A stretch of DNA of 64,000 nt from Methanolacinia petrolearia DSM 11571 (GTDB taxonomy: Archaea > Halobacteriota > Methanomicrobia > Methanomicrobiales > Methanomicrobiaceae): NCBI RefSeq assembly GCF_000147875.1, contig NC_014507.1, positions 434,001-498,000 of the forward strand. The letters run 5' to 3'. Position 1 is the stretch's first letter. Every line of letters starts with the position of its first letter. Positions 53,886-62,518 of this stretch are shown piece after piece. The translations under genes and the position numbers were made by a program. The notes under the pieces are model-generated. The model ran no database searches, was not told the DNA's origin, and saw nothing but the letters and a program-made list of their open reading frames with translations.

Positions 53886-54130
53886 CGGTGTTTTGAACTG
53901 CGATTTTTATATGTCCTTCGGGCAGCCTTCATCAAAATTTCATCCGTGTCTTCGAAAGAGGGAATAAATCCTTTTTCACTCCACTTTGTTCCGGTCGAGA
54001 TCTTTTTGCTTTCAGGTGACATCCTGGCATAGATCTCCTCTCTTTCGGAGACTCCTGCATGTACACAGATCCATCTCTTTTTTGCCCGTTCGTCTGAATT
54101 TTTATCTCCAGGTGATCTGATGTCACTCAT
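53882..54130 (-). CDS. Small protein, possible antitoxin of the truncated kinase
   Basis: The 82-residue hydrophilic protein (RWICVHAGVSEREEIYARMS, WSEKGFIPSFEDTDEILMKA) precedes the truncated zeta-like kinase with a four-base overlap. Small genes in this position next to archaeal zeta-like kinases are candidate antitoxins, but this is inferred from context only. Confidence 0.6.
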   Translation of the reverse strand: MSDIRSPGDKNSDERAKKRWICVHAGVSEREEIYARMSPESKKISTGTKWSEKGFIPSFEDTDEILMKAARRTYKNRSSKHR

Positions 54131-54255
54131 TGCTGCAACCTTAATTAGTAGATGTTCCTTTTCTTAAATAATATATTTGCCTGTCAATTTTCTGTGCAAT
54201 TAACAATATGCAGGCATTTGTCTCTGTCAAAATACCGGATCTCAACAAGAGATCT

Positions 54256-54837
54256 CTATTTTATCCAGTTTACAGACGGTTCCGGTCTAGCAGGCATCTC
54301 CGGGTTTTCCGCAGGGTACCCGAGGACGAGGGAGGCGACGAGGTGGTATTCGTCCGGGATTCCAAGCTCTTCAACAAGCCCCGGATTCTTTTCAAGATGT
54401 CTCGCCGAGCCGATCCAGCATGTGCCGAGACCAAGCGAATGTGCGGCGAGCATGATATTCTGTGCACAAAGCGAACAGTCTACATCCGATATGGGAGCAT
54501 CATTTTTACCAAGTATCAGGAGAAGAGACGGGGCGTTGTAGAAGATCGAAAATCTCTCCTCGCCCACCATATCAAGATATCTCTGTGTCATCCCGACCCT
54601 TTTTGCATTCTTAAGCTCAGCGAGAATTTGCGGTTTTACATATTCGGAGACCCTCTTCATCATCCCCCTATCCTTTACGACGATAAAACTCCACGGAAAA
54701 AGGGCGAGGGCCGAAGGTGCATGTATCCCCATGTCGATCAGCATCTCGATCAGTTCATCCGGAACAACCCTGTCCGAATAATTCCTGATGCTTCTCCTTC
54801 CCATAATCGCACGGGTCACTTCGTTCTCATCGTTCAT
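54256..54837 (-). CDS. Nitroreductase family protein
   Basis: A 193-residue FMN-dependent reductase: IMGRRSIRNYSDRVVPDELI at the start (FMN-binding Arg-Arg-Ser), GIHAPSALALFPWSFIVVKD, SDVDCSLCAQNIMLAAHSLG and GLGTCWIGSARHLEKN. The substrate is unknown. It is divergent from the VOC protein gene. Confidence 0.9.
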   Translation of the reverse strand: MNDENEVTRAIMGRRSIRNYSDRVVPDELIEMLIDMGIHAPSALALFPWSFIVVKDRGMMKRVSEYVKPQILAELKNAKRVGMTQRYLDMVGEERFSIFYNAPSLLLILGKNDAPISDVDCSLCAQNIMLAAHSLGLGTCWIGSARHLEKNPGLVEELGIPDEYHLVASLVLGYPAENPEMPARPEPSVNWIK

Positions 54838-54939
54838 GATAATCAGTCCTTATACACGCTTATGTATTTAAACAATCTGGCAGATTCACTTTCTTCTCCT
54901 GCGGATCTTTATTATATTGAGCGGAGACAATTCAGGATC

Positions 54940-55434
54940 ATGAATGAAAATAAACCATTCTCATATCATTCGACCGTTCTGTTCGTGGAAGATGTGGAGA
55001 GATCGAAGAAGTTCTATACTGAAGTAATGGGCGAGGAGATCGAACTCGATCTCGGGAAAAATGTAGGATTCAAAAACGGCCTTGCCATCTGGGAAGGGGA
55101 ATACGGCCGTAATGTAATATTCGGGGATCCTTCCGGTGGAGATTATTCATCGAAGAAGATGCTGGAGATCTACTACGAGACCGAAGACATGGCAGAGACC
55201 TATGAGATCCTGAAATCCGCCGGGGTCGAATTCGTTCACGAAGTAGTCGAACAACCCTGGCGGCAGCTCACCGTAAGGTTCCTCGATCCCGACGGGCACA
55301 TGATAGAGGTCGGCGAGAGAATGGACGTCTGCATAGGGAGACTTGCGGCCTCGGGGGAAACACCTGAGATGATCGCAGAATCAACGATGATGCCTGCCGA
55401 AATAGTGAATGCAATCCTGGCGAATAGAGATTAG
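54940..55434 (+). CDS. VOC (glyoxalase-like) family protein
   Basis: From the ATG at 54940 the protein is 164 residues: STVLFVEDVERSKKFYTEVM, GLAIWEGEYGRNVIFGDPSG, QLTVRFLDPDGHMIEVGERM (vicinal-oxygen-chelate metal positions His near the start and Glu in the last strand), then a helical tail. A longer frame from 54208 overlaps the nitroreductase and is not real. Substrate unknown. Confidence 0.85.
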   Translation: MNENKPFSYHSTVLFVEDVERSKKFYTEVMGEEIELDLGKNVGFKNGLAIWEGEYGRNVIFGDPSGGDYSSKKMLEIYYETEDMAETYEILKSAGVEFVHEVVEQPWRQLTVRFLDPDGHMIEVGERMDVCIGRLAASGETPEMIAESTMMPAEIVNAILANRD

Positions 55435-55452
55435 ATCAAAAAATAGTTGATT

Positions 55453-55776
55453 TCAGGATGATTCTTCGGGCGGGGTTCCGTCAGGCATCTCGCCTTCGGG
55501 CATCTCTCCGCCGCCCATGCCGCCATCGGGCGGAGTCATGTTTCCGTCACCTGCGGGCATCGTCATGTTGCCGTCGGGGGGAGTCATATTACCTCCTTCG
55601 GGCATGGTCATATTGCCGTCACCTGCAGGCATATCTCCCATGTCCCCGGAACCGGTTTCCTGTGCTGTGTCTGTATTCGTATCTGTGCCGGATGATTCAG
55701 ATGTGCATCCGCTTATAAAAATGCATGCCAGTAAGATTGAAATTGCAATCAGAAAAAATAATGATTTGTTCTTCAT
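55453..55776 (-). CDS. Low-complexity lipoprotein
   Basis: A 107-residue lipoprotein: signal and lipobox (FFLIAISILLACIFISGC), then a mature part of short repeats (GDGNMTMPEGGNMTPPDG repeated) ending EGEMPDGTPPEES. It is the last gene of an operon with DUF4956 and VTC genes (1-bp gap). Function unknown; Met-rich repeats may bind metal. Confidence 0.8.
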   Translation of the reverse strand: MKNKSLFFLIAISILLACIFISGCTSESSGTDTNTDTAQETGSGDMGDMPAGDGNMTMPEGGNMTPPDGNMTMPAGDGNMTPPDGGMGGGEMPEGEMPDGTPPEESS

Positions 55777-55777
55777 T

Positions 55778-56443
55778 TTATTCCTCTTTCGGTTTATCCC
55801 CGGTATTCTCCGGGTTCCCTTCTATATTTTCGGAAATGCTGTCCATAACTTCTACCGGATCTGCCGTATAGTAGATTTTAAGCTGGGCAACGTCACGAAG
55901 GAAGTCGATACTCCGGATGTCGACATCCCTGACGTTAAGTCCGGTACGAATCCTTAAATCATCAATCAGTTCGTTCTCATGTCCTGCTTTTACAAGGTCT
56001 ATCTTTTCATAGACCACCTCCTTCTGCATGACCTCTCTCTTAAATCCCCATCCGTTCTCGAGGATCCAGACGACTACGATCATCAGTACATCTATGACCA
56101 GGAGTTTTGCATACTCCCCCGAGTCGAACAGGATGGAGTTTAAGATCGGAAGCGCCACCATGATGAAGAGATATGTCATCTCCCTGATGGGGACGGTCTC
56201 GGTCCTGTACCTCAGGATCGAGAAGAGGGCGAACAGCCCGAATCCCGCCCCTATCGAGAGCTCTATACTCGTGAAAAGCCCGATTATGAAGTACACGACC
56301 GCGTTGAACGCAAGGAACGTGAATATAAAGTTCTTCTCGCCTTTCTTAGGGTAATAGATCAACCTGACGATTATGAACGCCACTATAAAGTTGATCAGGA
56401 ATCCCAGTACAAACAAAACTTCGGTATTACTCAGACTCAGCAA
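55778..56443 (-). CDS. DUF4956 family membrane protein
   Basis: A 221-residue protein with four to five N-terminal helices and the conserved FGLFALFSILRYRTETVPIREMTYLF stretch, then a cytoplasmic C-terminal domain (EVVYEKIDLVKAGHENELID). DUF4956 proteins are regularly encoded beside VTC-domain proteins, as here with a seven-base overlap. Their joint role is probably in polyphosphate or cell-surface polymer synthesis. Confidence 0.85.
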   Translation of the reverse strand: MLSLSNTEVLFVLGFLINFIVAFIIVRLIYYPKKGEKNFIFTFLAFNAVVYFIIGLFTSIELSIGAGFGLFALFSILRYRTETVPIREMTYLFIMVALPILNSILFDSGEYAKLLVIDVLMIVVVWILENGWGFKREVMQKEVVYEKIDLVKAGHENELIDDLRIRTGLNVRDVDIRSIDFLRDVAQLKIYYTADPVEVMDSISENIEGNPENTGDKPKEE

Positions 56444-57288
56444 ATCGCTTCACTCCCGGATATCCTGGAAAGGAAGAGAAGATTCGGCTTGAACCTGTTG
56501 TGCTTGAGGTGGCTGTAGATCAGTGATACCCCTATGCAGTACTTCGAAAAACTTCTCTCCCGTATTCCAAGCGTCCTGATATAGGTCAGGGCCTTTGAAC
56601 TGGTGATGCTCTTGTCCATCTTGACTTCCCCTATCACGACGGCGGGGAACGAGTAGACCTTTTCACTGTTTTTGAATGTGAGATCGAAATCCAGTGTTAT
56701 CCTCTCGTTCATCTTCTTCGAGACAAGGGTGACCCGCTTATACTCCACGGATATGACAGGATGGAACTCGTGGTAGTCAAACGGGAATGACATCCTGAGG
56801 AACCTGTCGTACTCCTCTTCGCTCATCTCCGAGGATTCGGAGATCTCGATGCGGTTTTTGACCGTGACCCCGGTGTTCTTCTTCTCCTTGACCTCGATAT
56901 AGTACTCATCGGAGGAGAGGTAGTGCCTGGCCCTGAGCTTATAGCGGTTGGCCTTGCCGTTGTGGTGCTGGTGGTAGCTCGTGAACGAATCATCGTCATA
57001 GTATTCTGTTTCGTAGCCGCTCATCTTGCACTCGTCTACATCGAGTATCATGTAGTCCCCGTCGAGGCCCGATATAAGCTCAAGGCACTGGTCGAATGTC
57101 ATGAGGTATTTCGATTCCTTCCTCGACATGAGCGAGGCATCCGAGTTCTTCAGCTCTTCAAGCGTGATCTGCTCGTATCCTTCTATTGCGGATGAGATCT
57201 TCCCGTTTAAAATATTGGCCTCATCGTCTGTTTTTCTATATGTATCCATATCATTCCGGTTCATCAATATCGAACCCCTTGTATTCAT
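56437..57288 (-). CDS. VTC domain protein (polyphosphate-polymerase-like)
   Basis: A product of 283 residues from the ATG at 57288 (alternatives 57354 and 57264). It has the VTC-domain layout of a beta tunnel: ASLMSRKESKYLMTFDQCLE, RYKLRARHYLSSDEYYIEVK, EKKNTGVTVKNRIEI and SVEYKRVTLVSKKMNERITL, with the basic residues that bind phosphate in the yeast Vtc4 fold. A GGAGGT lies 15 bp before 57288, so the start is uncertain. It heads the operon with DUF4956 and the lipoprotein. Confidence 0.85.
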   Translation of the reverse strand: MNTRGSILMNRNDMDTYRKTDDEANILNGKISSAIEGYEQITLEELKNSDASLMSRKESKYLMTFDQCLELISGLDGDYMILDVDECKMSGYETEYYDDDSFTSYHQHHNGKANRYKLRARHYLSSDEYYIEVKEKKNTGVTVKNRIEISESSEMSEEEYDRFLRMSFPFDYHEFHPVISVEYKRVTLVSKKMNERITLDFDLTFKNSEKVYSFPAVVIGEVKMDKSITSSKALTYIRTLGIRERSFSKYCIGVSLIYSHLKHNRFKPNLLFLSRISGSEAIC

Positions 57289-57608
57289 ATCGTATCCGCA
57301 GTGACCTCCTCTCTGGAGGATCTGTGCTGTCATTGTATACATTGTTTGACTCAATGTTAAATATACTTTACTCTATGTAAACTAATTGCTCCGTGAAACC
57401 TGAAAAAATATAGATAACCAGTATATTATGTATTTCTGGGTATTTTGACTGAAAACGGATTATATACGCAGCAATGGCCTGTCAGGGTTTTAATTTGGGG
57501 ACATGGCAAAAAAGACATGGGCGTGGGCGGGAGGGGAAACAGATCGTCCGTTGAATTTTTTTGCCTGTGGATTTTGCTAAAAAATTGTTTTTGTTTTCTT
57601 TATTTTTT

Positions 57609-58358
57609 TTAGACCGAAGTCTTCCTGAACAGATATGCCCCGACCAGTATCATTGCAACGGAGAACGCGGCGAGCACGATAAGGCAGACCAGGGGATTGA
57701 TCTGCGATGCCCCTGTCAGGCCGTATCTGATTCCTTCCACTCCGTACGTCAGGGGATCGAACAGAGTCAGCGATTTGAATGCCGAAGGAAGACTGTCGAT
57801 CGGAAACATAGCTCCCGAAAGCCCGAAGATGGGAAATATCAGGAAACTCATTATCAGCTGGAATCCGTTCATGTCCTCCATTCTCGATGCGATCGCTATG
57901 CCGAGCGAGGTGAACGCTATTCCGATCAGGATCATGAATCCCGCGGCAATGAGAAGCCCGGTGATTCCGGGAAAGCTGAGGCCGACGAGAAACGAGATCA
58001 GGAGGATTATCGTTCCCTGGATGATTGCGGTGGTCGCTCCCCCGAATGTCTGGCCGAGCATGATCTCGGTTCTCGTCACCGGTGCTACGAGCGTCTCCTT
58101 CAGGAAACCGAACTGCTTGTCCCAGATGATCTGTATCCCTGCGAATATCGACGTGAACAGGACACCCATCGCCACGATTCCCGGGGCGAGGAAGACGATG
58201 TAGTTTTCGCCTGTATTGGGTATGACGACGACCGAGTTCAGGCCGAATCCCATGAAAACGAGAAGGAAGAGAGGCATTCCGAGACTTCCTACGATGCGGC
58301 TCTTAGATCGTATGTATCTCTTGACACTCCGGAGCCAGATAGTATATATTACGTCCAT
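57609..58358 (-). CDS. ABC-2 type exporter, permease
   Basis: A 249-residue DrrB-like permease with six helices: IYTIWLRSVKRYIRSKSRIV, FLAPGIVAMGVLFTSIFAGI, WDKQFGFLKETLVAPVTRTE, FPIDSLPSAFKSLTLFDPLT YGVEGIRY-type end. It lies one base after the ATPase gene. It is the exported half of the PadR-controlled unit; the cargo is unknown. Confidence 0.9.
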   Translation of the reverse strand: MDVIYTIWLRSVKRYIRSKSRIVGSLGMPLFLLVFMGFGLNSVVVIPNTGENYIVFLAPGIVAMGVLFTSIFAGIQIIWDKQFGFLKETLVAPVTRTEIMLGQTFGGATTAIIQGTIILLISFLVGLSFPGITGLLIAAGFMILIGIAFTSLGIAIASRMEDMNGFQLIMSFLIFPIFGLSGAMFPIDSLPSAFKSLTLFDPLTYGVEGIRYGLTGASQINPLVCLIVLAAFSVAMILVGAYLFRKTSV

Positions 58359-58359
58359 A

Positions 58360-59343
58360 TCAGTGCCTCCTCATATTATGCATCATTCTCATATGGTCCT
58401 TCGAATCCAACTCTGCGTCGCGGATTGTTTTTCCCGTATAGTGGAGGAAGACGTCTTCGAGTGTCGGTTTGTGGACCGAGACCGATGAGATTTCGATGCC
58501 GTTGTCCAGGAGAGCACTGATTACTGCGGTCAGGTGCTCCTCCGCGTTTGAAAGACTGATTGTAAAAAAACCGTCATAGCATGAGATGTTTTCAATCCAG
58601 GGCTGGTTCAGGCCCGAGATTTTTTCATTGAAATCCGGTGATTTTACTGTGATGATATCGCCTCCTATACTGTTCTTGAGGTTTTCGGGTGTGTCGAGTG
58701 CGATGATTCGTCCCTGATCTATGATCCCGATCCTGTCGCACAGCCTGTCCGCCTCCTCCATGTAGTGGGTAGTGATGATTACGGAGATCCCGAATTCCCG
58801 GTTCAGGTTCTCGATATACTCCCAGAGATAATTCCTCGTCTGCGGGTCGAGGCCGAGTGTCGGTTCGTCGAGGAAGAGAACCTTCGGCCTGTGCAGAAGA
58901 CCTCTTGCAATCTCGAGCCTCCTTCTCATGCCCCCGGAGAATGTCTTTACAAGATCGTCTTTTCTCTCGTAGAGACCTACAAGCTCAAGAAGCTCTTTTA
59001 TCCTCTTGTCGCGTGTTTCACCGGGAATCCTGTACAGCCTCCCGTGGAAATCCATGTTCTCCCAGGCGGTCAGTTCTTCGTCGAGGCTCTGGTCCTGGAA
59101 TACTATGCCTATGGATTTCCTGACACCGTCTTCGTCGTCGGCGGTATCATGCCCGTTTACTATCGCCTTTCCCGAAGTGGCATCGGCCATCGTCGCGAGG
59201 ATGGATATGGTCGTGGATTTCCCTGCCCCGTTCGGACCCAGGAGGCCGAAGATCTCGTTTTCATCTATATCGAACGATATATTGTCGACCGCAGTAAAAT
59301 CTCCGAACTTCTTCGTAAGGTTTTCAACTGTTACCGCTTTCAT
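58360..59343 (-). CDS. ABC-2 type exporter, ATP-binding protein
   Basis: A 327-residue DrrA-like ATPase: Walker A GPNGAGKST, FQDQSLDEELTAWENMDFHG, signature FSGGMRRRLEIARGLL, Walker B PKVLFLDEPTLGLDPQTRN. The long C-terminal extension is normal for this subfamily. Start overlaps the end of the padR gene by 20 bases. Confidence 0.93.
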   Translation of the reverse strand: MKAVTVENLTKKFGDFTAVDNISFDIDENEIFGLLGPNGAGKSTTISILATMADATSGKAIVNGHDTADDEDGVRKSIGIVFQDQSLDEELTAWENMDFHGRLYRIPGETRDKRIKELLELVGLYERKDDLVKTFSGGMRRRLEIARGLLHRPKVLFLDEPTLGLDPQTRNYLWEYIENLNREFGISVIITTHYMEEADRLCDRIGIIDQGRIIALDTPENLKNSIGGDIITVKSPDFNEKISGLNQPWIENISCYDGFFTISLSNAEEHLTAVISALLDNGIEISSVSVHKPTLEDVFLHYTGKTIRDAELDSKDHMRMMHNMRRH

Positions 59344-59860
59344 TTCCTTTCAGCCTCTTTAGCTCCTCAAGACATTTTCCGGTTATCGATGCGGCTTCTT
59401 CCTCCTTTTCAGGGGGGATCTCATCGAGTACCTGGTGGATTTCATACAGAAACTCTCCGGCTTTCCCGAAGTTACCGCCAAAGATGTCGGCCATAATCCG
59501 CCTGAAAACGTGCATCCTTTTTCCGGCTTCTTTTCTGTGTTTTATCATTCTTTCCAGGAGATCCCTGCCGTCTTCCGTGATCTCGTAGATATTCTTCGAA
59601 CGTGACCCGGTATCCGAGACCACGATGAGACCACCCTCCTCCATCTTCTTCAGCAACGGATAAAGCATCCCCTTGCTCGGAACCCATATGCCGTCGGTCT
59701 TCTCCGAGGTCTCCTTTATGAGATCGTAGCCGGTCTTCGGTTCGACTGTCAGGGAATGCAGGACGTAGAGTTTCATGATCCCGCCGGTCCTGTGGCTTCT
59801 GCCGTTTTCGAATTTCATATGCCTGTGAAATCCGGGCATTTCAAAGTCGTCTTCTTTCAT
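59324..59860 (-). CDS. PadR family transcriptional regulator
   Basis: From the ATG at 59860 (TTG at 59869 also in frame) the 178-residue protein has a PadR winged helix: MKLYVLHSLTVEPKTGYDLI, KGMLYPLLKKMEEGGLIVVS, KNIYEITEDGRDLLERMIKH and a C-terminal dimer helix. It heads the ABC exporter operon and probably represses itself through three phased sites upstream (59893-59936). Confidence 0.9.
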   Translation of the reverse strand: MKEDDFEMPGFHRHMKFENGRSHRTGGIMKLYVLHSLTVEPKTGYDLIKETSEKTDGIWVPSKGMLYPLLKKMEEGGLIVVSDTGSRSKNIYEITEDGRDLLERMIKHRKEAGKRMHVFRRIMADIFGGNFGKAGEFLYEIHQVLDEIPPEKEEEAASITGKCLEELKRLKGNESGNS

Positions 59861-59892
59861 GATTTCCAATCCTTGTACTGATCAGAATTATG

Positions 59893-59936
59893 GTTCTGTT
59901 AAGGACCGTTCTTTTTAGCACAGTTCTAATTAGTAC
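59893..59936. promoter_or_regulatory. Three tandem PadR-type operators, 15-bp spaced
   Basis: Near-palindromic 14-mers of the form GTTCTnnnnAGnAC (unit A has its AG one base later in GGAC) lie at 59893-59906, 59908-59921 and 59923-59936, separated by single bases. Exact 15-bp spacing puts them on varying faces of the helix. They are 33-76 bp upstream of the PadR start, over its promoter. Confidence 0.65.
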
Positions 59937-60101
59937 CATTGCACATGTGGTTATATAACCCTTGCCTGCACCGGGCCGTGACAAACCGAAGATCATGAAA
60001 AAAGAAGCCAGGAATTTTTCGTTGAAATCTACCGGCGCATTTCGGATGTGAAATCTCCCGGAAAAAGAAAAGAAGTGAAAGCCCCCCTGAACAACTATTG
60101 A

Positions 60102-60956
60102 TTATTCTTCACCGGTATTTTTGATAACCATGATTCTCCATTCGTTTCCGCCTGTATCCACAGTGCTCCAGAAAGCCTTCTTGACGATTTCATCCTTCGT
60201 CCCTGTGGCGTAATAGCTGTATTCGCAGCTTCCGGACCAGTCTTTGACAACCTTTTCGGCCGCTTCGATGATTCCGGGGAAATCCTCGTAGGCGGGATTG
60301 TTGAAGGTCTGCTGTCCTGCTTCGGATTCATCGGGATCGTAGAGTATCAGTCCGTCGGTCTGGAGAACCATGACCTCGAAGCCCGATTCCTCTTTCAGTT
60401 CTGCCGCATATTTGCTGAAAAAGGTCTCGGGGACGAAGGTGATGCTTATGAACCCCTGGTAGCTGTCGCCGGAAAAAACCGGGTAATAGACTGCCGCCGC
60501 ATATCCGCCCTGCTTCAGTTCGAAGAGATCAGTCAGGAGCGGGGTTTTGTTTTCATTCATCCGGACTACGGAATCCTGGTATTCCAGCGAATCACCGACA
60601 TTAATTCCACCGGATTCGGGAGAGATAGCGTTCAGGACGCCGTCGCTTCCGATGTATGCAATTGTGAGAATGTAGTCTTTACCAGAGGCGGCTTCAGAGA
60701 TCTTTTCCTGCAGATCGGCAGTTCCGACAGATCCTGCACAAATCCGTGCCCGGGAAAAGAGATCGTCCAATCCGCTGTATGTTTCTCCCTGCAGCTCCGA
60801 AAGCGATGACTGCATGAGTGAATCAGAATCGGAATCATCCGCTGTTTGTGCGGCTTCACATGCCGGACATATTTCCGAGGTTGATGTGCACCCGGAAGAG
60901 AGGAGAACCGCCATTGCGATAAATGCAACGAACAAAATTGAACAGGCATTTTTCAT
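60102..60956 (-). CDS. Lipoprotein with a dCache-like sensor domain
   Basis: A 284-residue lipoprotein (FVAFIAMAVLLSSGC lipobox, then CPACEAA) with a dCache-like extracellular domain: YILTIAYIGSDGVLNAISPE, AVYYPVFSGDSYQGFISITF, GFEVMVLQTDGLILYDPDES, EWRIMVIKNTGE. Such domains bind small ligands in sensors; here there is no signalling module, so it is a free-standing ligand-binding lipoprotein. Confidence 0.8.
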   Translation of the reverse strand: MKNACSILFVAFIAMAVLLSSGCTSTSEICPACEAAQTADDSDSDSLMQSSLSELQGETYSGLDDLFSRARICAGSVGTADLQEKISEAASGKDYILTIAYIGSDGVLNAISPESGGINVGDSLEYQDSVVRMNENKTPLLTDLFELKQGGYAAAVYYPVFSGDSYQGFISITFVPETFFSKYAAELKEESGFEVMVLQTDGLILYDPDESEAGQQTFNNPAYEDFPGIIEAAEKVVKDWSGSCEYSYYATGTKDEIVKKAFWSTVDTGGNEWRIMVIKNTGEE

Positions 60957-61016
60957 AATAATATGAATATACCCGATTTCTGGTAAAAAAATGTTGTATT
61001 GGATTCCGGGAGAAAA

Positions 61017-61751
61017 TTAGTAATTCTCCCCGATATATTTACAGAATTTTTCTATATCGGTAAAGAGTCCGGCATGCTCGCTGATCCATTCGATATCCCT
61101 GTCCCACCACCTGAAATCTTTCAGGAGTTCGATCTGTTCCTCTTCGAACCTGTATTTGATCACCCGTGCCGGAACGCCGGCCACGATCGCATAATCCGGG
61201 ACATCCTTTGTGACGACGGCTCCCGCCCCTATTATCGCACCGTCGCCGATCGAAATCCCGTCGAGGATCGAGCATCCTGCACCGATCCATACATCGTTTC
61301 CTATTGTAACGGGCAGACTCTCCTGGAATATTGTCTCATCGGTAAACGAAGCGAGAGCTCCGGGATTCCATTTCGAGTAGAATGCTGGATGCATCGCGAC
61401 AAATGTGTGCGACGGGTGGAACCCGTAGCAGATTCTGTTGTGGAGTGCGATCGAGCAGAATTTTCCGACCTTCGTATTGTGCATCCCCGACCAGGTGTAT
61501 GTATAGTCTCCGATCTCCGATGACGTGATCCCTATTCCGGGGTGGACGACGACGTTTTCACCGAGTATGCAGTCTGGGGAGATGGTCGCACCTTCGAATA
61601 TTATTGCCCCGGGGTGCTGCTTCATCAGTTCGTAATCGAGTTTTTTTCCTTCGTGATAAACGGCATACTGCCCTATGAATCCGTCTTTAAGGGCGTCGCC
61701 CGTGAATGCGAACCGTTCGTCTGATAAGTAGTCTTCAACTGATCTTTTCAT
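61017..61751 (-). CDS. Hexapeptide-repeat acyltransferase (CatB-like)
   Basis: A 244-residue left-handed beta-helix protein: [100 protein letters not shown] and [15 protein letters not shown]. His in FHPSHTF fits the catalytic loop of CatB-related O-acetyltransferases. Acceptor unknown, perhaps a surface sugar. Confidence 0.9.
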   Translation of the reverse strand: MKRSVEDYLSDERFAFTGDALKDGFIGQYAVYHEGKKLDYELMKQHPGAIIFEGATISPDCILGENVVVHPGIGITSSEIGDYTYTWSGMHNTKVGKFCSIALHNRICYGFHPSHTFVAMHPAFYSKWNPGALASFTDETIFQESLPVTIGNDVWIGAGCSILDGISIGDGAIIGAGAVVTKDVPDYAIVAGVPARVIKYRFEEEQIELLKDFRWWDRDIEWISEHAGLFTDIEKFCKYIGENY

Positions 61752-61852
61752 GAAATCCTTCCGTTTCCTGTAAAATGCATAATCGCAATTTTTCTGTAAT
61801 CTTACTCCCGCCGCGAGGTTAAAACATTATAGTATGGAGTTTGAAAATGTGT

Positions 61853-62518
61853 TCAGTCGTATATTCCATGCGGGAGGGGAAGCCTTGCATGGTCGTCGTT
61901 TAACAGGGGATCGAATTCCAGGGCTCCGCCGTAGACAGCCGAAATTCCTGCCATCAGTCTGGCCGAATATTCATTGTCTTTCACCCAGGTGCCGTTCTCA
62001 ACTTTTATAATTATGTAATAAGGCGGAGCGCTGCTGCCGTCCCTGAAGTATTTGATCCCGGTGTAACCTGTGACGATGTTACTGTCGAGCTCCTCCCTGA
62101 TCTCGGGTATTGTATCCGCACCTTCCGCCAGTGCCTCCTCCAGGACCATAGCGGTATCGCGCCCGTAATATTCATACATGGTATCTTCGCTGAGACCGCC
62201 GGGATATTCAATCCCGTAGACGCCTTCGGCATATGAGCCTGCGTTCTCCGTAAAGAGATCGTTTGCGGAAGATTCTGAGAGAATTATCTTTGTATCCCGG
62301 CTGTATTCCCTTATGGTTTTTACAGCCTCCGAACCGTTTACGGGTGAACCGGTCCAGACTGCGATCTCCGGTGCGCCTTGCGGATCTCCTCCCGTATCCC
62401 TGACGAGATATTCGATCCCGCTTCCGCTCTCATTCGTTTCGGCCATGATACCGGAGAGGATATTATTTCCTTCCTTTTCATATTCTCCTGAAAGCGGCAG
62501 CAATATGCCTGCGTTCAT
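61853..62518 (-). CDS. Short periplasmic-binding-protein-like protein without signal peptide
   Basis: From the ATG at 62518, which overlaps the pit stop (ATGA), the 221-residue product begins directly with the first strand of a type I binding-protein fold (NAGILLPLSGEYEKEGNNIL) and ends DAVYGGAL-type (AGISAVYGGALEFDPLLNDD). Typical members are 350-400 residues with a signal. The central part is shortened and no signal is present. It may be a cytoplasmic ligand sensor of the phosphate operon or a decaying fragment. Confidence 0.65.
   Translation of the reverse strand: MNAGILLPLSGEYEKEGNNILSGIMAETNESGSGIEYLVRDTGGDPQGAPEIAVWTGSPVNGSEAVKTIREYSRDTKIILSESSANDLFTENAGSYAEGVYGIEYPGGLSEDTMYEYYGRDTAMVLEEALAEGADTIPEIREELDSNIVTGYTGIKYFRDGSSAPPYYIIIKVENGTWVKDNEYSARLMAGISAVYGGALEFDPLLNDDHARLPLPHGIYD

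Noticed and set aside
54208-54939. Long N-terminal extension of the VOC protein
   Set aside because: The extension lies antisense to the nitroreductase gene, and the VOC domain has its own ATG at 54940.
55500-55660. Tandem DNA repeat as a separate element
   Set aside because: The repetition is the coding sequence of the Met/Pro/Gly-rich lipoprotein tail.
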